The position numbers and the translations under genes were made by a program. The notes beneath the pieces are model-generated. The model saw only the letters and a program-made list of their open reading frames with translations. It was not told the DNA's origin and did no database searches. From the NCBI GenBank assembly GCA_963811585.1, contig CAWERR010000009.1, forward strand, positions 124,001-188,000: 64,000 nucleotides of DNA, written 5' to 3'. Of this stretch, positions 43,116-51,289 are shown in pieces. Positions within the stretch are counted from its first letter, which is position 1. Every line of letters starts with the position of its first letter. This DNA is from JACDHG01 sp963811585. GTDB lineage: Bacteria; Actinomycetota; Actinomycetes; Propionibacteriales; Nocardioidaceae.

Positions 43116-44645
43116 ATGGACGACGACCGGCCCACCGGAGAGGCTGTCGAAGAAGCACCTGCTTCGACTGATGAGCTCGACCCACAGCGCTGGCTCGCGC
43201 TCGGCATCATCGCCGTCGCCCAGCTGATGATCATCCTGGACGCGTCGATCGTGAACATCGCGCTGCCCTCCGCACAGGAGGACCTCGGGATCAGCGACGC
43301 CGATCGGCAATGGGTCGTCACGGCATACACGCTCGCCTTCGGCGGCTTCCTGTTGCTCGGCGGCCGGATCGCCGACTACACGGGCCGCAAACGCACGTTC
43401 ATCATCGGACTCATCGGCTTCGCGGGCGCCTCCGCGCTCGGCGGCATCGCCACCACCGCGGGCATGTTGTATGCCGCTCGAGGTCTCCAAGGCGCGTTCG
43501 CCGCGCTGATGGCACCCGCCTCGCTGTCCCTGATCACCGTCATGTTCACCCTTCCCAAGGAGCGCGCAAAGGCCTTCGGGGTCTTCGGCGCAGTGAGTGG
43601 CGGTGGCGCGGCCATCGGGCTGATCGTCGGCGGCGTGTTGACCGAGTACGCCTCGTGGCGCTGGTGCCTTGGTGTCAACGTGCCGTTCGCCCTCGGCACG
43701 GCTTTGGCCGCGTGGCCGGTCGTGCACGAGAGCAAGGCTCACGGCGACACCCGTTACGACATCCCGGGCGCCATCTTGGCCACAACTGGCCTGGTCTCCC
43801 TCGTCTACGGCTTCACCGAGGCCGCGAAGCTCAAGGACCCCGGCCAGAGCACCGAGGTGCAAGGCTGGACCGCGCCCTCGACGGTGTTCTTCCTGGCTGC
43901 TGCGGTGGTGCTGCTCGTCGCGTTCGTCTTGTGGGAGATGCGCGCCAAGAACCCACTCCTCCCGCTCCGCATCGTCCTCGATCGAAACCGTGGCGGGTCC
44001 TACCTGGTCTTTTTGCTGGTCGGTGCCGGCCTGTTCGCGATGTTCCTGTTCCTCACCTACTACTTCCAGATCACGTTGGGCTACAGCCCGCTGAAGTCCG
44101 GCTTCGCATTCCTGCCGTTCAGCATCGGCATCATCGTCACCGCCGGGATTGTGGCTCAGCTGCTTCCGAAGATCGGTCCGAAGCCACTGATGGTCCCCGG
44201 CATGGTGATGGCCGTTGTCGGCATGCTCCTGCTCCTGCTGATCACACCTGACACGGCGTACTGGTCGCATGTGTTGCCGGCGATGATCATCATGAGCGCA
44301 GGCCTGGCGGGCGTCTTCATCCCCGCGGCCAGCACGGCCCTCGTCGGCGTCGGTCACCACGATGCCGGGGTGGCCAGCGCCGTGCTCAACACAGCCCAGC
44401 AGGTTGGCGGCTCGCTTGGGCTGGCCCTGCTCAACACGTTGTACGCCGCGGCGGTGACGGACTACATGGCCGAGAACCTGACGGACCCCGCAGACACCGC
44501 GAGCGTGACACAGCTGGCACTGGTCCGTGGATTCCACGTCTCGTTCTTCTGGGGAGCGGTGATGTTCTTCCTGGCGCTGCTCACAGTCATCTTCCTCATC
44601 AACGCGAAGAAGGAAGACGTGCCGACCGAGCCGGGCATGGTCTGA
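43116..44645 (+). CDS. MFS drug exporter, DHA2 (EmrB/QacA) family
   Basis: 509-residue proton-coupled multidrug or metabolite exporter with 14 predicted helices. Motif D1-like LDASIVNIALPSAQEDLGI, loop 2-3 GGRIADYTGRKRTF (motif A) and GxxxGPxxGG-type segment AAIGLIVGGVL are visible. ATG at 43116 is preferred over the GTG 3 bp upstream because AGGAG then has 8-nt spacing. A short palindrome lies in the leader. A hairpin (44661-44683) follows the stop. Confidence 0.9.
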   Translation: MDDDRPTGEAVEEAPASTDELDPQRWLALGIIAVAQLMIILDASIVNIALPSAQEDLGISDADRQWVVTAYTLAFGGFLLLGGRIADYTGRKRTFIIGLIGFAGASALGGIATTAGMLYAARGLQGAFAALMAPASLSLITVMFTLPKERAKAFGVFGAVSGGGAAIGLIVGGVLTEYASWRWCLGVNVPFALGTALAAWPVVHESKAHGDTRYDIPGAILATTGLVSLVYGFTEAAKLKDPGQSTEVQGWTAPSTVFFLAAAVVLLVAFVLWEMRAKNPLLPLRIVLDRNRGGSYLVFLLVGAGLFAMFLFLTYYFQITLGYSPLKSGFAFLPFSIGIIVTAGIVAQLLPKIGPKPLMVPGMVMAVVGMLLLLLITPDTAYWSHVLPAMIIMSAGLAGVFIPAASTALVGVGHHDAGVASAVLNTAQQVGGSLGLALLNTLYAAAVTDYMAENLTDPADTASVTQLALVRGFHVSFFWGAVMFFLALLTVIFLINAKKEDVPTEPGMV

Positions 44646-44660
44646 CGGCTCGACGAGTCA

Positions 44661-44683
44661 AACGCTGACGTTCAGGCAGCGTT
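44661..44683. terminator. Hairpin at the convergent ends of the exporter and HNH genes
   Basis: AACGCTG (44661-44667), 9-nt loop, CAGCGTT (44677-44683). It overlaps the last codons of the HNH gene. Confidence 0.5.
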
Positions 44684-46087
44684 GTCTGGGTTGAGGCGGT
44701 GGGTGCCGGTGTGGTCGACGAGCCAGTATCTGCCGTGGGGTGATCGCCACAGGTAGATGCCGGGGAAGGGTTGTTTCACTTGCCATTTGCCGTGGGTGCG
44801 GATGCGGTGATGTCGTCGGGTCAGGGGTCCGAGTTTCCCGATCCCGGTTTGCCCGGGTGGTCCCCCGCCGCTTCCGTTGGTCGAGCCGGTTCCGCCGGTC
44901 GAGCTTGTCGAGTCCCCGGCGGTCGAGCTTGTTGAGACCATGGGCAGGTAGGGGATGGTGTGGTCGAGGTCCATTGTGCGGCTGGTGCAGGACGCGTAGG
45001 GGAAGGTGTCGGCCGGGGTGATGATGTGGATGGCTTCGCGTATCTGGTCGGGGATTTCGTAGGCGTCGACGGGGGCGATGCCGGCGATGTCGATCACGGG
45101 TTTGAGGCTGATGGTGCAGTCGCCGAGCCATCGTTTGGCTTGGTCAACGGTGACGGGTCCGATCCCTTCCACCCGGGCTACCCCGTCACCGGAGTCCAGC
45201 GATTCCTTGGTCATGTGGACGTAGAGGACGGCTTTGGGTCGTGGGTCGACCTTGATGCTGACTCCCCGCACGAACGGAGTCGGGTTCCCACTCGGCTCGA
45301 CCGACGCGGGTAGGTCTGTGGTCTGGGCGGTGGCGTAGAGGTCCATGGTGAGCTGTGGGTTGGCGAGGATGCCGAGGGCTTTGGACCGGCGGATGTCTTT
45401 CGAATCCGAATCGCCGAGGAGTCCGAGGGCGTCGGCGGTGCGGTTGAGGCCGGCGTCGAATTGGAGGGCGTCTGGTCCGGCGGCGGCGAAGGCTCCGGTG
45501 ATGGTGCCGGTCTCATCGGCCGGGTTGAGCCAGACTCCGCGGTTGCGGCGGTGGGATTCTTCGCGTTGGCGGGCGTAGTCGGGGTCGGTGTCGATGATCG
45601 CGGCCTGGACTACTTTGGCGAGGCGTCCCCAGGTCAGCGAGTGGGCGTATTTGGCGACCCGTCGGTCCACCACGGCTGCGGTCTCTTGGGAGACGTCGCG
45701 GGTGTCGGTGGCGATCTGGCGTCCGATCCACGGTTTCACCTCCCCGGCACAGATCCGTGCCCACAGCATCGGCAGGCGGTGACGCAGGTCGAGGGCGTCG
45801 CCGATCAACCTGGCGGCGGATGCGGGGGAGATGGCGAGTTCGGCACCGAGTTCGGCGGGGCAGAACTCCGACACCTCAGGGGTGCCGTCGCCGCCGTAGC
45901 AGATCATCTGCTCGACTCCGGGTAGCTCGTAGCTGGTGGGTTCGAGGACGCCGTTGAGGTCGGCCCAGTGGGCGGCGTCTTGCAAGATGGCGACCTCGGC
46001 ACGTTGCGCCGATGCTTGCATTGCTCTGATGTGTCGCAGGGTGGCGTCTGCGTCGAGGTTGCTGCGGTCGGTGTTGGTGTCGAGCAT
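44672..46087 (-). CDS. DUF222/13E12-type HNH endonuclease-like protein with repeat insertion
   Basis: 471 residues, family of actinobacterial DUF222 proteins with a C-terminal HNH nuclease fold (TMDLDHTIPYLP then LGPLTRRHHRIRTHGKWQ). About 35 low-complexity residues (VSTSSTAGDSTSSTGGTGST then NGSGGGPPGQTG) sit between the Asp-His part and the last His part; the DNA behind it is two copies of the dispersed GGTCGAGCTTGTCGAG repeat read in frame. The biochemical role of this family is unsettled; it multiplies in mobile-like fashion within genomes. No ends of a mobile element were seen. Confidence 0.87.
   Translation of the reverse strand: MLDTNTDRSNLDADATLRHIRAMQASAQRAEVAILQDAAHWADLNGVLEPTSYELPGVEQMICYGGDGTPEVSEFCPAELGAELAISPASAARLIGDALDLRHRLPMLWARICAGEVKPWIGRQIATDTRDVSQETAAVVDRRVAKYAHSLTWGRLAKVVQAAIIDTDPDYARQREESHRRNRGVWLNPADETGTITGAFAAAGPDALQFDAGLNRTADALGLLGDSDSKDIRRSKALGILANPQLTMDLYATAQTTDLPASVEPSGNPTPFVRGVSIKVDPRPKAVLYVHMTKESLDSGDGVARVEGIGPVTVDQAKRWLGDCTISLKPVIDIAGIAPVDAYEIPDQIREAIHIITPADTFPYASCTSRTMDLDHTIPYLPMVSTSSTAGDSTSSTGGTGSTNGSGGGPPGQTGIGKLGPLTRRHHRIRTHGKWQVKQPFPGIYLWRSPHGRYWLVDHTGTHRLNPDNAA
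44897..44939. repeat. Dispersed repeat copies inside the HNH coding sequence
   Basis: GGTCGAGCTTGTCGAG at 44897-44912 and GGTCGAGCTTGTTGAGACC at 44921-44939, reverse complement of the repeat at 46203-46354. They keep the reading frame. Confidence 0.75.
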
Positions 46088-46177
46088 GGGGCTGAATCTA
46101 TCGGTGGCCGCCGACAGTTCTGAGGCTCAGAATCCCTTATGCACAACGGGCTTTCGAGACTTTCTTGCCTCGTTTCC

Positions 46178-46354
46178 GGTGATCGAGCGTGTCGAGATCA
46201 CCGGGTCTCGACAAGCTCGACCGCCGGGTCTCGACAAGCTCGACCAGCCTGTGCGTTCCGCAGCCGCCGGCGTGTGGCAACCAACAGCGCGGCTTCCGGC
46301 GTTGCTGCGCCTTTCACCACGAGCGAAACCGCGGGGGTCTCGACAAGCTCGACC
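46178..46354. repeat. Cluster of dispersed palindromic/direct repeats upstream of the HNH gene
   Basis: GGGTCTCGACAAGCTCGACC occurs exactly at 46203-46222, 46226-46245 and 46335-46354. Just before, 46178-46202 reads GGTGATCGAG-cgtgt-CGAGATCACC, an imperfect palindrome. The 394-bp gap 46088-46481 holds no supported gene apart from these repeats; the start region of the aminotransferase follows. Confidence 0.8.
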
Positions 46355-46481
46355 GACGGGGGCAGCTCGACCGGCGAGGGGTTCCTCGAGCGGCAGTGGG
46401 ACAGCGCGACCGCCGTGGTGGCGGTACTCGACGGTGCATATCCTCGGGTGATCCGTGCAGGCCCCAACACCAAGGAGACCA

Positions 46482-47369
46482 GTGGCTGAGTCCTTGATGA
46501 TCCATGTCGATGGGCAGTTGTTGCCGCGCGACGAAGCCCGCATCTCGGTGTTCGATGCCGGCTTCCAGTCGGGTGACGCGATCTGGGAGGGGCTGCGTAT
46601 CTACAACGGCCAGCCGTTCCGCCTCGAGCGGCACCTCGATCGTCTCGAACAGTCGGCCACGGCACTGCGCATTGCCCTGCCAGGCGCCCGAGCCGACATC
46701 GAGGCCGCCCTTCGTGACACTCTCGATGCAAACGGTATGACGGACGACGCCCACGTCCGACTCATGGTGACTCGTGGCGCGCGCTCCACCTCAGGGATGG
46801 ACCCTGCGAACGCCCCGGCGCGAGGCAGCCTCGTCATCATCGCCGAGCACAAGCCGGTCGAGCCCAGCCCGACACCGCAACGACTCCGCACGGCAAGCAT
46901 CCGGCGACCCCCGCCGCACGTGCTCGACCCGGGCATCCATCACGCCAACCAGCTCAACTCGATCCTGGCCCGGCTCGAGGTGACCGAGGATGCGGACGTC
47001 GACGCTGCCCTGATGCTCGACGTGCACGGGTACGTCGCCGAAGCCGACACGGCGAACATCTTCTGCGTCATCGGCGGAGTCTTGCTGACGCCGCTGGCAA
47101 CCGCCTGCCTGCACGGCATCACCAGGCAGATCGTCCTCGATCTCGCCCAAGCACGAGGCGCGACGGAAGCACTCGCTGCCCGCGAGCAGCAGCTGACGTT
47201 GTTCGACCTCTACCGCGCCGACGAAGTGTTCGTGACAGGGACGGTTTGCGAGCTCGTCCCGGTGACCACGATCGACCGCCGACAGATCGGGAGCGGGAAG
47301 CCGGGACCGGTCTGGCAGAGCCTGCTCGACGACTATCGAGCGCTGGTGCAAGAAGAGACAACGGCCTGA
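46482..47369 (+). CDS. Class IV aminotransferase homologue lacking the PLP lysine
   Basis: 295 residues, GTG at 46482 with AAGGAG 4-5 nt upstream (the ATG 15 bp further lacks spacing). The fold of branched-chain/D-amino-acid aminotransferases and ADC lyase is clear: VFDAGFQSGDAIWEGLRIY, RLERHLDRLEQSA and VAEADTANIFCV with the C-terminal FVTGTVCELVPVT. The position of the PLP-binding lysine (K-x-x-N) reads His in IHHANQLNSILA, and the only two Lys (AEHKPV, GSGKPG) lie elsewhere. Normal transamination is therefore doubtful; substrate and chemistry unknown. Confidence 0.8.
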   Translation: MAESLMIHVDGQLLPRDEARISVFDAGFQSGDAIWEGLRIYNGQPFRLERHLDRLEQSATALRIALPGARADIEAALRDTLDANGMTDDAHVRLMVTRGARSTSGMDPANAPARGSLVIIAEHKPVEPSPTPQRLRTASIRRPPPHVLDPGIHHANQLNSILARLEVTEDADVDAALMLDVHGYVAEADTANIFCVIGGVLLTPLATACLHGITRQIVLDLAQARGATEALAAREQQLTLFDLYRADEVFVTGTVCELVPVTTIDRRQIGSGKPGPVWQSLLDDYRALVQEETTA

Positions 47370-47375
47370 GCCAGC

Positions 47376-48932
47376 TCACTCCGTCGGCGCACCGCGCACA
47401 GCGATGTGGGTCAACGCACGCAGCGCTGGCTCGGCGGCGAACAGAGCCATGGACGTCTGGGTGTCGCCGAACAGCTCGATCAGCCACTCGCGACCGTCGT
47501 GGCCGGGCTCACCCGCTGCGACGACTGACACGTAGCCCATCCGGGCCAAGTACGCCCGCTCGGTCTCTTCACCGTCAGTGAGCGATGCTGAGTACGAACC
47601 GCCTCTGAGGGCTGCCAGAGTCGCGGGGAAGTCCTCTGCGTTGTACGGCGTGCCAGACGTCAGCTCGACGCCCGAAAGCAGGCCTCGCGCATCAGGTCGC
47701 AGCATCCGACCGAGTACGTCGATCAGGACGCCTTCGTGGTTGCAGCTGACCCACCACGACGCCACGTCGTACACCTGTGAGATCACGTCGGCGGCAATCT
47801 GAAGACGCCATTCGACGGTGTTCTCGGGCGCTGCCGCGAACGATCGCAGTGCCACGTCCATGACGATGCCGGCGTCCTCAGGCAACAACGCAGCCACAGG
47901 AGTCGGTGAAAGCAGGACCCCCTCCGTGGCGACGCGTCTGGTGCGCTTGTGGCGGTACTGGGCCGCGTCGGCAAGACGCAACAGGGTGCGTGCGGCGGTC
48001 TTCGGCGACTCGCTGGGATCGGGCCGGCTCGCCGTCGTGGCAGCCCCCACCGCCAGGCCGGTGCCGTGCGGCAACGGCATGTCGGCCAGCCGCTTCTCCA
48101 AGGCTTGCACTTCATCCTTCTCGGCGCCGCAGATGAGGACGACGAACTCGTCGCCACCCATCCTGGTGACATGTACGTCGGCCAGATCCTCGGCTGCTGT
48201 CGTGATTTGAGACGCGACCAGCTTGAGCAGATCGTCACCAGCCGTGTGGCCGAACGAGTCGTTGATCTTTTTCAATCCGTTGATGTCGCATAGCACCACT
48301 GACACCGGGTCGAAGACAGTCTGCGTGTCGAGCCTGCGTTCGAGCCACTCGTCGGCTGCGCGGCGGTTTCCGACGCCCGTCAGGGCGTCGGTGTACGCCA
48401 GGTGAGAAAGGTCCGCCAGCAACTCGAGGCGCGACAAGCCTGCCGACATGAGCCCGACCAGTACTTCACCGACGGCCAGGTCCACGTCATCGAACTGCTC
48501 GCCGTCCTCGCGCGCAAGGTAGATGTCGCCCCACACACGGTCCGCAACCCGCACCTGGAACGAAGCAGCGTGGCGCTTGCCGATTCTCACCAGCAGGTCG
48601 CGGTCAGGACCTGCGGTGTCGGGGTCGTCGAGAGAGCCGCGCCAGGAGCGTTCGCCGCCGCCGACCGTCGTCATCAGTTGGGAGTACTCGCTCAGCAGGT
48701 AGTAGGAGTCCTGCGGCCACATTTCTTCCCACTCCGTCAGCTGGCCAAGGTTGTGCAGGATTTTGACCCGGCCGCGTTCGAGCTCGAAACGGGACACCGA
48801 GGCCGACGCCGCGCTGAGTGCGGTCAGCGCCGTGCCGAGGGTTTGTTCGGCGAGCTCCTTGACCGACATACACGTCAAGGTCGCCTCGGCGTAGTCGCGC
48901 AGGAGGTGCCAGCGGTCAGCAGTTGCAGACAT
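47376..48932 (-). CDS. Soluble GAF-GGDEF-GAF-like diguanylate cyclase
   Basis: 518 residues from ATG 48932. An N-terminal GAF-like sensory region (about 20-180) is followed by a GGDEF domain with intact motif MGGDEF (Gly259-Phe263) and LCDINGLKKINDSFGH, so c-di-GMP synthesis is expected. No RxxD inhibitory site is visible before the motif. The last 200 residues form a second GAF-like region (WRLQIAADVISQVYDVASWW). There is no membrane segment, so it is a cytoplasmic sensor. No EAL partner nearby. Confidence 0.88.
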   Translation of the reverse strand: MSATADRWHLLRDYAEATLTCMSVKELAEQTLGTALTALSAASASVSRFELERGRVKILHNLGQLTEWEEMWPQDSYYLLSEYSQLMTTVGGGERSWRGSLDDPDTAGPDRDLLVRIGKRHAASFQVRVADRVWGDIYLAREDGEQFDDVDLAVGEVLVGLMSAGLSRLELLADLSHLAYTDALTGVGNRRAADEWLERRLDTQTVFDPVSVVLCDINGLKKINDSFGHTAGDDLLKLVASQITTAAEDLADVHVTRMGGDEFVVLICGAEKDEVQALEKRLADMPLPHGTGLAVGAATTASRPDPSESPKTAARTLLRLADAAQYRHKRTRRVATEGVLLSPTPVAALLPEDAGIVMDVALRSFAAAPENTVEWRLQIAADVISQVYDVASWWVSCNHEGVLIDVLGRMLRPDARGLLSGVELTSGTPYNAEDFPATLAALRGGSYSASLTDGEETERAYLARMGYVSVVAAGEPGHDGREWLIELFGDTQTSMALFAAEPALRALTHIAVRGAPTE

Positions 48933-49351
48933 CTCGCCCCCTAACGCGCGTCGATGTTCCATGGGTGTTCGCGGATTGTCCTCCTACGGTTACCCTCGCA
49001 GAAGGCGAACGACACCGTTATCTCGCGGGCATCCACCGAACGACGCGAAGTTTCGACTGATATACCCGGGGATGCCAGGAGTTCGCCGCGGTCACGACTG
49101 ACTCGGAAGCAGAGCGTGGACCCGCTCACGGATACGTTATCTCAATGGCTGTGATTCGAACGGAGTTATCCCGCGGCGGTAGATCCGCTCCCCTTGGAGG
49201 GATCCATGGCCCTCGCTACGTTAGGACCATGGCGAATCAACTGCGGCGGGTACGAGCAGCGGTTACGCTACGTTTGTCGGCTTCGCAGCGTAGATTTCTC
49301 GGTGTCAATGTCGCTGCCGATGTCCCGGAACGGCCCCGGAAGGCGAAATCC
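48933..49351. other. Gene-poor stretch between the GGDEF gene and the small conserved gene
   Basis: The frame of the next gene stays open back to 49145 with possible starts at 49145 and 49229, but the encoded peptide there (for example RSAPLGGIHGPRYVRTM) is unconvincing. It probably holds the divergent promoters of the two genes. No RNA gene or strong hairpin was recognised. Confidence 0.4.
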
Positions 49352-49513
49352 GTGAACGACCAGCTGGACGTCAAAGTCCACGACAGCCAGGTCCTCGACG
49401 AGATCGAGATGATGACCAATCTCATCATCGCGACGTCTGAGGCCGACGGTCCGCTGAGTCAGGGCCAGATCGACACGATCCTCGGCGTCCGCGAGGATGT
49501 GCCACACATCTGA
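49352..49513 (+). CDS. Small conserved protein of unknown function
   Basis: 53 residues from a GTG at 49352: VNDQLDVKVHDSQVLDEIEM then TNLIIATSEADGPLSQGQID and TILGVREDVPHI. I recognise this sequence pattern as frequent in actinobacteria (small DUF-type helical protein), but no role is known. Upstream ATGs at 49229 and 49145 are in frame and possible. AAGG lies 11 nt before the GTG. It lies 105 bp before the DUF47-pit operon on the same strand. Confidence 0.6.
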   Translation: MNDQLDVKVHDSQVLDEIEMMTNLIIATSEADGPLSQGQIDTILGVREDVPHI

Positions 49514-49618
49514 GCGCAGGTTCTTCTCGATCCAGCGCGGTGCACGACGCGGTTGCACGGTCGTGGCAGCCACCCCCTAGCATTGCGTTGATCATTCCGC
49601 ATTCGACGGGAGTATGCC

Positions 49619-50236
49619 GTGCCCTTCCGTTTTCGCCCCACGGACACGACGTTCTACGATCTCTTCGCCGATTCGGCCAAGAACCTTGTTGTCGGGGCAG
49701 AACTGCTCGCCGAGATGCTCCCCGTCGACAGTGACCGTAAGACCATTGCAGCCCGCATGCGCGAGGCCGAGCACAACGGAGACGAGACCACCCACGCCAT
49801 CGTGCGCCGGGTCAACACGACGTTCGTGACGCCGTTTGACCGCGAAGACATCTACCGCCTCTCAGCCGCCCTCGACGACGTCATGGACTTCATGGAGGAA
49901 GCCGTCGACCTCGTCATCTTGTATGAGATCGACGAGCTTCCCAGCGAGCTCGCCAACCAAGTCGAAGTGCTGCAGCGGTCGGCCGAGCTGACTGCCGAGG
50001 CGATGCCGCGGTTGCGCACCATGCGCAACCTCGAGGAGTACTGGATCGAGATCAACCGCCTCGAGAATGATGGTGACAAGTCCTATCGCCGCATCGTGGC
50101 GAAGCTGTTCAACGGCCAGTACGACGCCCTGACGGTTCTCAAGTTCAAGGACGTCGTTGATTCGCTCGAGGCGGCCATTGACGCCTTCGAGAAGGTGGCC
50201 AACGTCGTCGAGCAGATCGCCGTCAAGGAGTCCTAG
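49619..50236 (+). CDS. DUF47/PhoU-like partner of the Pit phosphate transporter
   Basis: 205 residues of all-helical PhoU-like DUF47 type (regulator of low-affinity phosphate transport). Marks are FYDLFADSAKNL, MREAEHNGDETTHAIVRRVNTTFVTPFDREDI and DDVMDFMEEAVD. The GTG start has GGGAG 8 nt upstream. It is the first gene of a two-gene operon with pit (58 bp apart), the standard arrangement. Confidence 0.94.
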   Translation: MPFRFRPTDTTFYDLFADSAKNLVVGAELLAEMLPVDSDRKTIAARMREAEHNGDETTHAIVRRVNTTFVTPFDREDIYRLSAALDDVMDFMEEAVDLVILYEIDELPSELANQVEVLQRSAELTAEAMPRLRTMRNLEEYWIEINRLENDGDKSYRRIVAKLFNGQYDALTVLKFKDVVDSLEAAIDAFEKVANVVEQIAVKES

Positions 50237-50294
50237 GGATGACCTTCCGGTCAGGTAGGTCATCGTCGCGCGCGCACTCCCTCGAGGGCGGCCA

Positions 50295-51287
50295 ATGGAG
50301 CTAGCGCTCGTCATCGCCGTCGTCGTCATCGCGTTGGGATTCGACTACACCAACGGTTTCCATGACGCCGCCAACGCGATCGCGACCTCGGTCTCGACAC
50401 GTGCACTGACACCGCGCATCGCACTCATCTTGGCGGCGGTCATGAACTTCGCCGGAGCGTTCCTGGGACAAGAGATCGCCACCACAGTGAGCGACGTCAT
50501 CTCGCCGCCGAGCGGCAACCAGGGGCTCGTCGTAGTCGCGGCTGGTTTGATCGGCGCGATCGCCTGGAACCTCACCACCTGGTACTTCGGTTTGCCGTCC
50601 TCGTCGTCGCATGCCCTGATCGGGGGCCTAGTGGGCGCCGCCCTCGCCTCGGGCAGCTTCGTGGACTGGACGTCCATCCAGGAGAAGGTCCTGATCCCGA
50701 TGGTGGCGTCACCACTGGTGGGCTTCATCGTGGCCTTCGCCTTCATGCTCGCGATCATGTGGATTTTCCGGCGCCGTAACCCCGGCCCGACCAACCGCGG
50801 CTTTCGGTTGGCGCAGACCGTTTCTGCAGCGGCCATGGCACTTGGCCACGGCCTGCAGGACGCCCAAAAGACGATGGGTGTCATCTTCCTTGCCCTCGTC
50901 ACGGGAGGCTACGCAGCGCCCGGTGATGATCTGCCGACGTGGGTCATCGCCTCCGCAGCGGGCGCAATCTCGCTCGGCACGTATTCCGGTGGGTGGCGCA
51001 TCATGCGCACTCTCGGCCGCCGCATCATCCACCTCGACCCGCCTCGAGGCTTCGCTGCAGAGACCACGGCCGCCTCGATCCTCTACGTGACGGCCTACGT
51101 ATTCCACGCCCCGATCTCCACCACCCACAGCATCACCTCAGCGGTGATGGGTGCCGGGGCCACCAGGGGCAAGGGCGCAGTCCGCTGGGGGGTCGCAAAG
51201 TCGATCGTCGGTGCGTGGGTGCTCACGTTCCCGATGGCTGGGCTCGCTGCTGCAGTCGTGTACGCCGCCGTGCGCTTTATCGCCTGA
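50295..51287 (+). CDS. pit: Low-affinity inorganic phosphate transporter, Pit family
   Basis: 330 residues with about ten helices and the two duplicated Pit signatures GFDYTNGFHDAANAIATSVSTR and the C-terminal SSHALIGGLVGA-type repeats (SLLYVTAYVFHAPISTTHSI). It moves metal-phosphate with protons and serves when phosphate is plentiful, next to the high-affinity Pst system at the other end of the window. Second gene after DUF47. Convergent with mutT1, 2 bp gap. Confidence 0.95.
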   Translation: MELALVIAVVVIALGFDYTNGFHDAANAIATSVSTRALTPRIALILAAVMNFAGAFLGQEIATTVSDVISPPSGNQGLVVVAAGLIGAIAWNLTTWYFGLPSSSSHALIGGLVGAALASGSFVDWTSIQEKVLIPMVASPLVGFIVAFAFMLAIMWIFRRRNPGPTNRGFRLAQTVSAAAMALGHGLQDAQKTMGVIFLALVTGGYAAPGDDLPTWVIASAAGAISLGTYSGGWRIMRTLGRRIIHLDPPRGFAAETTAASILYVTAYVFHAPISTTHSITSAVMGAGATRGKGAVRWGVAKSIVGAWVLTFPMAGLAAAVVYAAVRFIA

Positions 51288-51289
51288 GG

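Noticed and set aside
43101..44537. 478-codon minus-strand open frame over the DHA2 exporter
   Set aside because: His/Asp/Gln-rich shadow of a 14-helix membrane protein.
44672..46087. HNH gene as part of an intron, intein or phage packaging module
   Set aside because: No host-gene interruption, terminase, portal or integrase nearby; family is the stand-alone DUF222 type.
46178..46354. Possible CRISPR array
   Set aside because: Copies are unevenly spaced (3 bp and about 90 bp), no spacer pattern and no cas genes.
49145..49351. N-terminal extension of the small conserved protein at 49352
   Set aside because: Extension encodes low-quality sequence and lacks a ribosome site; the recognisable part starts at the GTG at 49352.
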